64,000 bases of DNA from Imperialibacter sp963977595 (GCF_048007035.1 NZ_CP180355.1:3162001-3226000); one strand, 5' to 3'; shown: positions 8,701-16,599, counted from the first letter of the stretch. Notes: generated by a model not told the origin, from the sequence alone. Numbers and translations are program-made.

Positions 8701-9149
8701 ATGTGGGGCTTGGTCGCCGCCATCTGCTTATCCATGAGAGTGGCCTTCACCACCAGCTTCTTGTTCTCAGCAAGTCGCCTGGAAGTTTCCTTCACTACGG
8801 CAAAAGCTTCCGGTAGCAGTTTAAGCAGCGAATCTTCAATTTTCTTGTTCTTATCTTTTTCAAGTTGATCTATTCTTTTGAATACGTCATCTTTCTGGTC
8901 AATATCCAAATCTGGTTCGTCGATTATCCTCTGATGCAAATCGTCAATTTCCTTCTGGATAGTGGCATTCCCCTCTTTGATGAACGCTTTGAACTGACTG
9001 GTTTTGTCTCTCAGCTCATCGTCAGAAATACTCTTAAGTTTCTCAAATTCTTTTTTGATTTGCTCAACAAGCGGAAGGACTTCCTTGATATCTCGCTCTG
9101 ATTTTGTTCCAAAAAGTTTGGCTACCCCTTTGGTGAATATATTCAACAT
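5781..9149 (-). CDS. secA: Protein translocase ATPase SecA
   Basis: The motor of the SecYEG translocon, 1122 residues, longer than E. coli SecA (901) as in other Bacteroidota. The Walker A motif TTGEGKT is at 196-202 and the Walker B/DEVD at 303-306. The second RecA-like domain has NMAGRGTDI and the GRSGRQGDPG arginine-finger region. An insertion of about 100 residues between about 70 and 170 and a long helical region account for the extra length. The C-terminal tail is Lys/Glu/Arg-rich and ends in a short beta segment. It lacks the Cys-rich SEC-C zinc motif that binds SecB in proteobacteria. First gene of a probable secA-SPOR-M20 transcript. Confidence 0.98.
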   Translation of the reverse strand: MLNIFTKGVAKLFGTKSERDIKEVLPLVEQIKKEFEKLKSISDDELRDKTSQFKAFIKEGNATIQKEIDDLHQRIIDEPDLDIDQKDDVFKRIDQLEKDKNKKIEDSLLKLLPEAFAVVKETSRRLAENKKLVVKATLMDKQMAATKPHIKITGETAEWSNKWLAAGTEVEWNMVHYDVQLIGGVVLHSGKIAEMTTGEGKTLVATLPAYLNALAGKGVHIVTVNDYLAKRDSEWNAPLFQFHGLTVDCVDRHQPNSQERRNAYLADITYGTNNEFGFDYLRDNMARSPEELVQREHHYAMVDEVDSVLVDEARTPLIISGPIPKGDEHEFYELKPRIFKLVESQRKLCAQFLNDAKKQIAEGNETDGGLSLFRAHRGLPKYKPLIKYLSETGIRNVLQKTENIYLADNQRMMPEADEPLLFTIEEKNNSIELTEKGVDMITGDGEDPNFFIMPDIGMEIAKLEGDTSLAEIDILKKKESVIKDYQIKAQRIHTVNQLLKAYTLFEKDTEYVVIDGKVKIVDEQTGRMMEGRRYSDGLHQAIEAKENVTVEDATQTYATITLQNYFRMYHKLAGMTGTAETEAGELWEIYKLDVVVIPTNRPIVRKDMEDKVYKTMREKFNAVIDEIVALTEAGRPVLVGTTSVEISEVLSRMLNIRKIKHNVLNAKQHQREAEIVAEAGHPSTVTIATNMAGRGTDIKLTEESKKAGGLAIVGTERHESRRVDRQLRGRSGRQGDPGSSQFFVSLEDNLMRLFGSDRIAKWMDRMGLEEGEVIQHSMITKSIERAQKKVEENNFAMRKRLLEYDDVMNSQREVIYTRRKNALFGERLQLDILNMMYDTSEDLAISATASQDYDGFRLNVLSTFGLDMRISQEEFAGIKSDALAARLYDEVLAHYTARKNTIREKALPVLKHTLDNKGATVVDILVPFTDGKKQLGIVVNLKKAVDTEGKEMVAAMEKMITLALIDQTWKEHLREMDDLKQSVQNAVYEQKDPLLIYKFEAFELFKVFLAKVNEETMSFLIKADIPSQDPSQVREARQTRTKSDYKESKEESRSLLEGKEGQPVGSRPAVTRPEPMKSQKVAGRNDRVTVQYTDGTLKEGVKYKTVEQDVNNNKCVVINIED

Positions 9150-9227
9150 TTCGTCGTTTTTTAAAACCTTAAAATTAACCGCTTTTTCCTAATTCGATAC
9201 TAATTGCCAAGGTGTTTCTTGACAGAT

Positions 9228-9995
9228 TTACACATCAATGAGGCCTGAGTAAACGGGTGTGGCCGGGCCCTTCAGGAAAATATCACTAAAGCCATCCTCC
9301 TTAACCGCAAAACTGACCTCGAGGGTTCCACCCAGAGTGTGAACTATTACCGGGCTTTTATATCCTTTGAGTGATGCGGCGAGCGAACAAGCTGTGACTC
9401 CCGTGCCGCACGACAGCGTTTCATCTTCCACCCCTCTTTCATAAGTCCTCACAAAGATAGCATTGCCATCCTCCAACTCTACGAAGTTAACATTGGTACC
9501 CTTGGGGGCATAGGTCTCGCTGTAGCGAATAGCTTTTCCTTCCGGCACAACAGGGAAGTTTTTAACATCTTCAAGGAAGGCAATATGGTGAGGGGATCCC
9601 GTGTTGATGAAGACGCCGTCAGTAAGTTCTTCAACGCTGTCCACATCATAAAGCTGCACAGAAACAATGTCTCCTTTGATGGTCGCTTCATGAGGCCCGT
9701 CGGTAGACATAAAAGTAGTTCTGTCGGTGGTCATGCCAAGAGACTTCGCAAAGTGCACTGCGCACCTGCTACCGTTCCCGCACATGCTTTGCGTGCCGTC
9801 GGAATTGTAGTAGACCATTTCAAAGTCGTAGTCGGGATGATTGCGTATGAGAATGAGTCCGTCTGCGCCGATGCCAAACCTGCGATGGCAAAGGGTTTCT
9901 ATAACGGTCAGGTCATCAGGAAATTGGAGTTCCCTGTCATCAATGAGAATGAAGTCGTTACCTGTGCCCTGATATTTGTGAAAACGAATTTCCAT
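9228..9995 (-). CDS. dapF: Diaminopimelate epimerase
   Basis: Interconverts LL- and meso-diaminopimelate for lysine and peptidoglycan synthesis. The 255-residue protein has the two-domain pseudo-symmetric fold with both catalytic cysteines: Cys72 in MCGNGSRC and Cys196 in LSCGTGVTA. The N-terminal FHKYQGTGNDF and the RGVEDETLSCGTG block are typical. Length is slightly short compared with the usual 270-280 residues. A terminator hairpin separates it from rplS upstream on the same strand, so it probably has its own promoter. Confidence 0.96.
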   Translation of the reverse strand: MEIRFHKYQGTGNDFILIDDRELQFPDDLTVIETLCHRRFGIGADGLILIRNHPDYDFEMVYYNSDGTQSMCGNGSRCAVHFAKSLGMTTDRTTFMSTDGPHEATIKGDIVSVQLYDVDSVEELTDGVFINTGSPHHIAFLEDVKNFPVVPEGKAIRYSETYAPKGTNVNFVELEDGNAIFVRTYERGVEDETLSCGTGVTACSLAASLKGYKSPVIVHTLGGTLEVSFAVKEDGFSDIFLKGPATPVYSGLIDV

Positions 9996-10021
9996 AGCAT
10001 AAAACTAATAGCAAGTAAACG

Positions 10022-10049
10022 AAAAAAGCCAACCCGAGAGTTGGCTTTT
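10022..10049 (-). terminator. Rho-independent terminator after rplS
   Basis: The two arms AAAAGCCAAC and GTTGGCTTTT flank a six-base loop. Read on the minus strand the hairpin is followed by a U tract. It lies 20 bases past the rplS stop and before the dapF start. Confidence 0.8.
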
Positions 10050-10069
10050 CAGCTATTTTATTTAATCCC

Positions 10070-10426
10070 TTAGGACATTTTTTCTTTGATCCTTGCGGCT
10101 TTTCCTTTTCTACCACGAAGGTAGTAAAGACGGGCTCTGCGAACTGATCCCTGACGAACCAATTCAACTTTCTCAACGCTTGGAGACATGATCGGGAAAA
10201 TTCTTTCCACACCAATGCCTGAAGATACTTTTCTTACAGTAAAGGTTTCTCCATTCGTGCTGATATTCTTACGTTGGATAACGGTACCCTGAAACTGCTG
10301 GATACGCTCTTTGTTACCTTCCGTGATCTTCACGTGTACATTTATAGTATCACCTGCCTTAAATGCGGGCAGTGAATTTCTCTTCTCCTGGTACTCTGCT
10401 TCAACTAGTTTTATCAACTCGCTCAT
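10070..10426 (-). CDS. rplS: 50S ribosomal protein L19
   Basis: A 118-residue ribosomal protein at the 30S-50S interface. It contains the typical FKAGDTINVHVKI, the FQGTVIQRKN block, SSGIGVERIFP and a basic RRARLYYLRGRKGKAARI tail. In most bacteria it closes the rpsP-rimM-trmD-rplS operon. Here a LacI-type regulator gene separates it from trmD, and a good promoter lies just upstream, so it can be transcribed alone. Confidence 0.98.
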   Translation of the reverse strand: MSELIKLVEAEYQEKRNSLPAFKAGDTINVHVKITEGNKERIQQFQGTVIQRKNISTNGETFTVRKVSSGIGVERIFPIMSPSVEKVELVRQGSVRRARLYYLRGRKGKAARIKEKMS

Positions 10427-10461
10427 GACTGTCTATTTAAGCCGTATTCTGAAACGGACTG

Positions 10462-10490
10462 CAAATATACGACTATGTTTTTAAACACAA
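10462..10490 (-). promoter_or_regulatory. Promoter of rplS
   Basis: On the minus strand TTG (10490-10488) and TATATTTG (10469-10462) are separated by 18 bases. This closely matches the Bacteroidota primary-sigma promoter. It lies about 36 bases upstream of the rplS start, between the lacI-type gene and rplS. Confidence 0.6.
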
Positions 10491-10524
10491 ATAATACAAT
10501 CAAATAAAAATCTTCTTTTGGCAG

Positions 10525-11592
10525 TTATTGTGCAGCAAGTGCTGGCTTATAGCTGTCAATATTTTCCTTGGTGATAATTTCGAGGGGCAGAAGGGCCTCT
10601 TTGGGTGGTGTGGTCTTAAACACCAGATGATTGATAAGGTGACTGATCGACAAGGCAGCTTGCTTGCTTGGGTTTTGATTAATCAGGAAGTTGATATACC
10701 CTTCTTTAAGAAACTGAAGGTTCTTTTCCAGTAAATCATAGCCAACAATTCTACAGCCATTTTTGCCGGTCGCTTTCATAAATTCCACCACCTGATAGGC
10801 TTTGGAAGTACTTATGTAAACCCCGTGCAACTGGGGATCGCTAAAGAGCTTCCTCAGATCAGTTTCGAAGGAGGCGTTCTCCGGGGCTTCAAGGTTGATG
10901 GTGTTTACCTCCACATTCAATCCAGACATCGAAGCTACATATTCCCTGAAGCCTTTTTCCTTGTCCAAAAGGTGGGCAGAATTTGGCAGATCCTCGTGAA
11001 TATGTAAGATCGCCAGTTTTTTGCCACTGGCCAGTCCGGGGGAAATCAATTCAGCGGCCAGCCGCCCGCTTTGATACAGGTCTTGCCCGATGAATGACAA
11101 GGGGTGTGGATGCTCAATATGAGTGTTGAACAATATGTAAGGCACCCCATTTTCATGAAATTTTTGGAAAAAGGGCAGCGCTTCCTTATAGAAAAGTGGC
11201 GCAACTACCGCTCCGTCTGGGTTTGAAGCAATGGCCTTTTCAAACGCCAGATTGTAAGATTCTTTATTGTGGAGGTCGTAAAAGTAGTAGTCAATAACAA
11301 GCCCTTGCTGCTGCCATTCCTGCTCGCTTTGTTGCAGGCCTTCATGCGACTGCACCCAGAAAGCGTCAAGCCTGGGGTCGGGCAGCACCGCCGCCACCCT
11401 GAAGGTTCGGTTGAGACCGAGGCTTCGGGCAATCAGGTTTGGCTTGTAGTCAATTTGGTCAAGGATGGCATGAACTTTCTCAAGCGCCTTATCGGATACT
11501 TTGCCTCGCTTATGCAACACCCTGTCCACAGTGCCCACTGACACTCCGGCAAGGCGGGCGATATCTTTGATCCGTATATTTTTGTTTTCCAT
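10525..11592 (-). CDS. LacI family transcriptional regulator
   Basis: A 355-residue DNA-binding regulator. The N-terminal helix-turn-helix spans about residues 7-27 (IKDIARLAGVSVGTVDRVLHK) and is followed by the hinge helix KPNLIARSLGLN. Residues about 65-340 form a periplasmic-binding-protein-like sensor domain, of the sugar/xylose-binding subgroup (VAAVLPDP, GAVVAPLFYK, ILFNTHI, IGYDLLEKN). The VGTVDRVL variant is common in Bacteroidota members that sense sugars. No sugar-utilisation gene lies next to it. It sits between trmD and rplS within the otherwise conserved ribosomal operon, so its targets are probably elsewhere. Confidence 0.9.
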   Translation of the reverse strand: MENKNIRIKDIARLAGVSVGTVDRVLHKRGKVSDKALEKVHAILDQIDYKPNLIARSLGLNRTFRVAAVLPDPRLDAFWVQSHEGLQQSEQEWQQQGLVIDYYFYDLHNKESYNLAFEKAIASNPDGAVVAPLFYKEALPFFQKFHENGVPYILFNTHIEHPHPLSFIGQDLYQSGRLAAELISPGLASGKKLAILHIHEDLPNSAHLLDKEKGFREYVASMSGLNVEVNTINLEAPENASFETDLRKLFSDPQLHGVYISTSKAYQVVEFMKATGKNGCRIVGYDLLEKNLQFLKEGYINFLINQNPSKQAALSISHLINHLVFKTTPPKEALLPLEIITKENIDSYKPALAAQ

Positions 11593-11673
11593 AAAAAATC
11601 GAGACCTCTAAATAATCAAAAAAATAAAAGATTGTCTGTATTAATATGGGATAATGTGTTTACGGGCGAATGT

Positions 11674-12348
11674 CTACAATAAATTTGGCCTTCGCTCTTT
11701 CGTTCGCTGCAGCGACTGCTCGTGTCTCCAGTCGTCGATAAGGGCATCGTTTCCTGACAGCAAAACATCCGGCACTTTCATGCCTTTGTAGTCGGCGGGT
11801 CTGCTGTAAACTGGCGGTGCTATCAGGTCATCCTGAAAGGAGTCGGTAAGTGCGGAGGTTTCGTCGTTTAGCACACCCGGTATAAGTCTGATCACTGCGT
11901 CGCACACAATGGCGGCGGCCAGTTCTCCACCCGACAGCACAAAATCACCAACACTGATTTCTCTTGTTATCAGGTGCTGACGTACTCTTTCGTCCACTCC
12001 TTTATAATGCCCGCAGAGCAAAATCATGTTTCCTTTCATAGCCAGGCCGTTGGCCAGCCTTTGGGTAAGCAGCTCCCCATCAGGACTCATATATATAATG
12101 TCGTCGTAGGTTCGTTCGGTTTTGAGGGCCTGGATGCAACGGTCGATGGGCTCTATTTGTAGCACCATGCCAGCTCCTCCGCCGTAAGCGTAGTCGTCAA
12201 CAGTTTTGTGTTTGTTGACAGCATAATCTCTCAGGTTGTGCACTTTAACTTCCGTCAGGCCCTTGTCGATGGCTCTTTTGAGAATGCTGTGCTCAAAAGG
12301 GCTTTTGAGAAGCTCGGGTACACATGAAATAATATCGAATCTTACCAT
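11674..12348 (-). CDS. trmD: tRNA (guanine-N1)-methyltransferase
   Basis: Methylates G37 of tRNAs reading CNN codons, preventing +1 frameshifting. The 224-residue protein is a SPOUT (knotted) methyltransferase. Typical blocks are FDIISCVPELL at the start, YGGGAGMVLQ, the SAM-binding LLCGHYKGVDERV, and SVGDFVLSGGELAA. It starts six bases after the rimM stop, in the conserved rpsP-rimM-trmD order. Family length is usually 225-250 residues. Confidence 0.97.
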   Translation of the reverse strand: MVRFDIISCVPELLKSPFEHSILKRAIDKGLTEVKVHNLRDYAVNKHKTVDDYAYGGGAGMVLQIEPIDRCIQALKTERTYDDIIYMSPDGELLTQRLANGLAMKGNMILLCGHYKGVDERVRQHLITREISVGDFVLSGGELAAAIVCDAVIRLIPGVLNDETSALTDSFQDDLIAPPVYSRPADYKGMKVPDVLLSGNDALIDDWRHEQSLQRTKERRPNLL

Positions 12349-12354
12349 GACTGA

Positions 12355-12878
12355 CTAAGAGTCTAAGTATATATCAAGCAAACCGGGTGGGAGCTGCAGC
12401 GTAACCGATTTCGCTTTTAAATCCACAGCTTTAATAATATCATCGCTTATTGGCACAAGCACTTCCTTTCCCTGGCAATCTATGGCTAGTACATCGTGCC
12501 CAGGAAAGTTAAGGATGTTTGATATGGTGCCCAATACTTTGCCCTCTTCAACTGCCTTAAGCCCCACAAGGTTGTGGAAGAAATATTGCCCTTCCGAAAG
12601 TTCCGGCAGGCTGCTTTCTGGGAGGTAGACCTCCGTGCCGGCAAGCTTTTCAGCCGCATCCAACGACCTCACTTCATCGAAGCGGGCAATGGCCTTTTTT
12701 CCGTTGAGTGACCAATGCTCTAAAAAAAAGGAACCAGCTCGTTGTTGATCAACAACAGAACTGATTCCAGATTTTTGTAATGCCCAGGGTCGTCCGAATC
12801 GATCCAAACCTGAACATCGCCCTTTGTGCCATGGGTTTTGGTGATTACCCCAAGCTGAAAGCAATCATCCAAATGCAT
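12355..12878 (-). pseudogene. rimM: Ribosome maturation factor RimM, interrupted by a one-base frameshift
   Basis: RimM binds S19 and helps 30S maturation. Translation from the ATG at 12878 gives a typical RimM start (MHLDDCFQLGVITKTHGTKG) that continues through GHYKNLESVLL to ELVPFF. It then hits a stop, because the run of eight A's at 12722-12729 (eight T's on the coding strand) is one base too short. One more base restores VPFFLEHWSLNGKK and runs on through the PRC-barrel domain (YFFHNLVGLK) to the stop at 12355. The gene lies five bases after rpsP and six before trmD, so the start is well fixed. Either a homopolymer sequencing error, a real mutation, or slippage-dependent expression. Confidence 0.85.
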
Positions 12879-12883
12879 AAGGA

Positions 12884-13588
12884 CTACTCTTCTTTTTTCT
12901 CGTCTGCTTCAGGAGCGTCGGCCTTAGGGGCCTCTTCTGCAGGAGCTTCTGCTTTGGGAGCTTCCTCTGCAGCAGGTGCTTCAGCAACCGGAGCCTCTTC
13001 AACTGGTGCTTCAGCAGCAGGTGTTTCCTCTACTACCGGTGCTGTTTCAGTTACTTCAGCAGCAGGTGCTTCTTCCGCAACCGCAGCCTCTTCTACTGCA
13101 GCTTCTTCGCTGGCTTCGGGCGCAGCAGCAACCTCAGCCTTCTTACGAATAGCTTCAGCTCTTGCCTGGCTCACCTTGGTTTCAGCAGCAAGACGTGATT
13201 TTCTTTCGTCTTCTTTCTTCTTAGCCAGAGACTCAACTTTACCAGTCACTTTGGTATCTTGTTGATTCTTCCACTCTTCGAACTTGGCATCAGCCTGTTC
13301 TTGTGTAATGGCTCCTTTATTCACACCAATCTGAAGGTGTTTTTTCAAAAGAATGCCTCTGTAAGAAAGCATGGCTCTAACGGTGTCAGAAGGTTGTGCA
13401 CCTTTCATGACCCAGTCAAATGCCTTTTCATCATTCAAAACAATTGTTGCCGGATTGGTATTTGGATTGTACGTTCCCAATTTCTCGATGAACTTACCAT
13501 CCCGTGGCGAAGTACTGTTAGCCACAACCACATCAAACATTGCAAGTTTTTTACGTCCTCGACGTGATAACCTGATTTTAACTGCCAT
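12884..13588 (-). CDS. rpsP: 30S ribosomal protein S16 with long Ala/Glu-rich C-terminal extension
   Basis: The first ~80 residues are a standard S16 (MAVKIRLSRRGRKK, FDVVVANSTSPRDGKFIEKLG, PSDTVRAMLSYRGILLKKHL), which binds 16S rRNA during 30S assembly. Residues about 85-140 form a Lys/Glu-rich helical segment. Residues about 140-234 are a low-complexity acidic tail built of repeated A, E and P (EEAPAAE-like units). Normal S16 is 80-90 residues; extended S16 is known in Bacteroidota. It is the first gene of the rpsP-rimM-trmD cluster. The tail is probably disordered and its role is unknown. Confidence 0.96.
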   Translation of the reverse strand: MAVKIRLSRRGRKKLAMFDVVVANSTSPRDGKFIEKLGTYNPNTNPATIVLNDEKAFDWVMKGAQPSDTVRAMLSYRGILLKKHLQIGVNKGAITQEQADAKFEEWKNQQDTKVTGKVESLAKKKEDERKSRLAAETKVSQARAEAIRKKAEVAAAPEASEEAAVEEAAVAEEAPAAEVTETAPVVEETPAAEAPVEEAPVAEAPAAEEAPKAEAPAEEAPKADAPEADEKKEE

Positions 13589-13612
13589 TTTTTGTTCGTT
13601 TTATTTAATCTC

Positions 13613-13631
13613 TTCCGGAACCCGTCCGGAA
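13613..13631 (-). promoter_or_regulatory. Possible hairpin in the rpsP leader
   Basis: TTCCGGA (13613-13619) and TCCGGAA (13625-13631) are inverted around a five-base loop. A -7-like TATCTTTG reads on the minus strand at 13649-13642. If it is used, the hairpin would sit at the very 5' end of the rpsP mRNA. A role in leader control or stability is speculative. Confidence 0.3.
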
Positions 13632-13641
13632 AATTGGATCG

Positions 13642-13649
13642 CAAAGATA
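13642..13649 (-). promoter_or_regulatory. Putative -7 element of the rpsP cluster
   Basis: On the minus strand this reads TATCTTTG, a perfect TAnnTTTG match, 53 bases upstream of the rpsP start. The -33 element is not clear. Confidence 0.45.
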
Positions 13650-13777
13650 GAGATTTTTTTGCAAAACCTACTCATTCGCAGCAAATTGATAGTGGCTTCA
13701 GGAGCGAAAAATGCAGGCAAAGCATATTGCCTGCCAATCGGGTTCAAAAAAAGTGCCCTGGAGTAGAAATAGCATAT

Positions 13778-13797
13778 ATATTCGTTAAAACGAATAT
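13778..13797. promoter_or_regulatory. 20-bp palindrome upstream of sucA (operator candidate)
   Basis: ATATTCGTT and AACGAATAT are perfect inverted repeats separated by two bases. The palindrome ends seven bases before the presumed -33 element and 61 bases before the sucA start. It has no T run and does not follow a gene end, so an operator fits better than a terminator. Confidence 0.5.
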
Positions 13798-13803
13798 GCG
13801 ATT

Positions 13804-13833
13804 TTAATAGATTTAATGTATTATTTACCTTTA
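13804..13833 (+). promoter_or_regulatory. Putative promoter of sucA-sucB-lpd
   Basis: TTA (13804-13806), 19 bases, then TACCTTTA (13826-13833), which matches TAnnTTTG except at the last base. It would give a leader of roughly 20 bases before the ATG at 13859. Confidence 0.35.
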
Positions 13834-13858
13834 CCTGAATATAACGTCACCCAACAAC

Positions 13859-16582
13859 ATGGATAAATATTCCTATATCGCTAACGCACACTCGTCCTAC
13901 ATCGATGAACTATACCAAAGTTACAAACAAGATCCTGAGTCAGTAGACATTACCTGGCAGAAATTTTTCGAGGGTTTTGAGTTCTCTCAATCGAAGTATG
14001 GCGAAAATGGTCATGCTGTGGCTGCCTCAGGAGGAGTGTCGGACAAGGAGATCGCCGTTAGTAACCTTATTCATGCCTACAGAACACGTGGCCACCTTAA
14101 GTCCAAAACCAATCCGGTAAGGGAAAGGAAGGATCGGAAGGCCCTGCTTGACCTAAGCGACTTCGGGTTGTCGGAAGCGGATCTCGATGTTGAATTTCAG
14201 TCAGGGGCGGCGATTGGTATTGGGAAAGCGACGTTAAGGAAAATTGTAGAATCTCTTAAGCAGATTTACGAAGGTGCTGTTGGCTTCGAATATATGTATA
14301 TCAGGGAGCCGGATATTTTAGAGTGGTACAAAAAGAAGGTCGAATTCGACGCTTTGAATTTTAATCCCTCTATTGACGAGAAAAAAAGAATACTCAGGAA
14401 GCTGAACGAGGCAGTTGTTTTCGAGAATTTCCTTCATACTAAATATGTTGGGCAGAAGAGGTTCTCTCTCGAAGGCGGCGAAACAACAATAGCAGCACTT
14501 GACGCCATTATTAATAAAGGTGCTGAGCTGGGCGTACAGGAAGTGATGATTGGCATGGCTCACCGGGGTAGACTGAACGTGCTGGCCAATATCATGGGGA
14601 AAACCTATGAGCAGATATTCAATGAGTTTGAAGGTAATGCAGCCACCGACCAGACAATGGGCGATGGTGATGTGAAATATCATATGGGCTACTCCAGCCA
14701 GATAGTAACTCCTTCGGGCAACACAGTGGATCTCAGGTTGGCGCCCAATCCATCTCACCTCGAGGCAGTTGATCCGTTAGTGGAAGGGTTTCTGAGAGCA
14801 AAGGTCGACAGGGAATTCAAAAACGATGCGACCAAAGTGCTTCCTATCCTTATTCATGGAGATGCGGCGGTGGCCGGCCAGGGCATAGTGTACGAAGTGG
14901 TTCAAATGAGTAAGCTGGATGGTTATACCACAGGTGGTACAATTCACTTTGTTATCAATAACCAGGTAGGCTTTACGACAGACTTTGACGACGCCAGGTC
15001 CAGTATCTACTGTACGGATGTGGCTAAAGTGATTGACTCGCCAGTACTTCACGTAAATGGTGACCAGCCCGAGGCAGTTATTTTTTGTGTTAACCTGGCT
15101 GTGGAGTTCAGACAGAAATTCCAGAGAGACGTGTTTATTGACATGGTGTGCTACCGTCGGCACGGGCACAACGAAAGTGATGAGCCGAAATTCACCCAGC
15201 CATCACTTTACAATATCATATCGAAGCACCCGAACCCAAGGGAAGTATATAACAAGCATTTGATAGAAAGAGGCGATGTAGATGCGCAGCTGGCTGACAA
15301 AATGGATTCGGAGTTCAGAGACCTTTTGCAGGACAGGCTCAACATGGTGAAGCAAAAGCCACTCCCTTATCAGTACTCCCCGATGGAAAAAGAATGGCAG
15401 GAATTGAGGATTTCAAAACCTGATGATTTTGAAAATCCGCCTAAAACTTCTGTTGATCAGAAAGTAATCGATAAAGTAGGCAAGGCCCTCACAACTATTC
15501 CAAAGGGCTTCAAGCCACTGAAGCAGATTGACAAAGTGCTGAAGCAACGCACCGAGATGATTTTCGAAGAGAAGTCGGTCAACTGGGCAACTGCTGAACT
15601 ACTGGCTTATGGGTCGCTGCTTCTTGAGAAAAAGATTGTCAGAATGACTGGCCAGGATGTGCAAAGGGGCACTTTTTCTCACAGGCACTCCGTGTTGCGT
15701 GACAGTGTCACTAATAAGCCCCACAATAGTTTGGATCACATTGAGGAAGGTCAGGAAAAGTTCAGAATTTTCAACTCATTGCTTTCAGAGTTTGGTGTGC
15801 TGGGCTTTGAGTTTGGTTATGCCATGGCCAATCCAAATGCGCTGGTTATTTGGGAGGCTCAGTTTGGTGACTTTGCTAACGGCGCCCAGGTAATGACCGA
15901 CCAGTTCATCGTGCCGTCGTATACCAAGTGGCAGCGAATGAATGGCCTTGTGTTGTTATTGCCTCATGGCTACGAGGGGCAGGGGCCTGAGCATTCCAAT
16001 GCCCGCCCGGAAAGATTCCTCCAGATGTGTTCAGGAAACAACATGTTCTTCTGTAACCTGACTACACCTGCTAACTTCTTCCATATGCTCCGCCGTCAGC
16101 TGGTGATGCCGTTCCGCATGCCAGCCGTGCTAATGTCTCCAAAGTCTTTGTTCCGTCATCCGCTAGTGATGTCGCCCATAAGCGACTTGACCGATGGTAG
16201 TTTCCAGGAAGTGATTGGCGACACGGAAGTAAAGCCGAAGGATGTGAAAAAGCTTATCCTGTGCACTGGCAAGATTTATTTTGACTTACTGGATGAACGC
16301 CAGAAAAGTAATAGAAAAGACGTTGCGCTTGTTCGTGTGGAGCAGCTTCATCCTTTCCCGAGAAAGAAAATCCTCGCTGAAATCAATAAATACAAAGGAG
16401 CCAAACTCGTGTGGGCCCAGGAGGAACCCGAGAATATGGGTGCCTGGACCTTCTTGCTAAGGATGTTCCCTGAAGTGAGAATGGAATTGGTTTCAAGAAA
16501 AGCAGCAGCCTCTCCTGCCACTGGCTACTACAAACTGCACAACAAAGAGCAGGAAGAGATTGTACAAAAAGCATTTGCATAA
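13859..16582 (+). CDS. sucA: 2-oxoglutarate dehydrogenase E1 component
   Basis: Thiamine-diphosphate enzyme of the TCA cycle that decarboxylates 2-oxoglutarate and loads the succinyl group onto the E2 lipoyl arm. The 907-residue protein begins with the E1-specific N-terminal helix (YIDELYQSYKQDPESVD). Visible features are GMAHRGRLNVL, the ThDP/Mg region HGDAAVAGQG at 333-342, and RRHGHNESDEP from 433. The C-terminal pyrimidine-binding domain has FSHRHSVL, EAQFGDFANGAQ and the LPHGYEGQGPEHSNARPERF block that contacts the substrate. It starts a sucA-sucB-lpd operon with only 17 bases to the next gene. Confidence 0.98.
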   Translation: MDKYSYIANAHSSYIDELYQSYKQDPESVDITWQKFFEGFEFSQSKYGENGHAVAASGGVSDKEIAVSNLIHAYRTRGHLKSKTNPVRERKDRKALLDLSDFGLSEADLDVEFQSGAAIGIGKATLRKIVESLKQIYEGAVGFEYMYIREPDILEWYKKKVEFDALNFNPSIDEKKRILRKLNEAVVFENFLHTKYVGQKRFSLEGGETTIAALDAIINKGAELGVQEVMIGMAHRGRLNVLANIMGKTYEQIFNEFEGNAATDQTMGDGDVKYHMGYSSQIVTPSGNTVDLRLAPNPSHLEAVDPLVEGFLRAKVDREFKNDATKVLPILIHGDAAVAGQGIVYEVVQMSKLDGYTTGGTIHFVINNQVGFTTDFDDARSSIYCTDVAKVIDSPVLHVNGDQPEAVIFCVNLAVEFRQKFQRDVFIDMVCYRRHGHNESDEPKFTQPSLYNIISKHPNPREVYNKHLIERGDVDAQLADKMDSEFRDLLQDRLNMVKQKPLPYQYSPMEKEWQELRISKPDDFENPPKTSVDQKVIDKVGKALTTIPKGFKPLKQIDKVLKQRTEMIFEEKSVNWATAELLAYGSLLLEKKIVRMTGQDVQRGTFSHRHSVLRDSVTNKPHNSLDHIEEGQEKFRIFNSLLSEFGVLGFEFGYAMANPNALVIWEAQFGDFANGAQVMTDQFIVPSYTKWQRMNGLVLLLPHGYEGQGPEHSNARPERFLQMCSGNNMFFCNLTTPANFFHMLRRQLVMPFRMPAVLMSPKSLFRHPLVMSPISDLTDGSFQEVIGDTEVKPKDVKKLILCTGKIYFDLLDERQKSNRKDVALVRVEQLHPFPRKKILAEINKYKGAKLVWAQEEPENMGAWTFLLRMFPEVRMELVSRKAAASPATGYYKLHNKEQEEIVQKAFA

Positions 16583-16599
16583 TTAAACCCTAATAAATA

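Noticed and set aside
12780..13265. A long Ala/Ser/Gly-rich open frame on the plus strand opposite rpsP
   Set aside because: It is the complement of the repetitive acidic tail of S16 and shows no independent coding signal.
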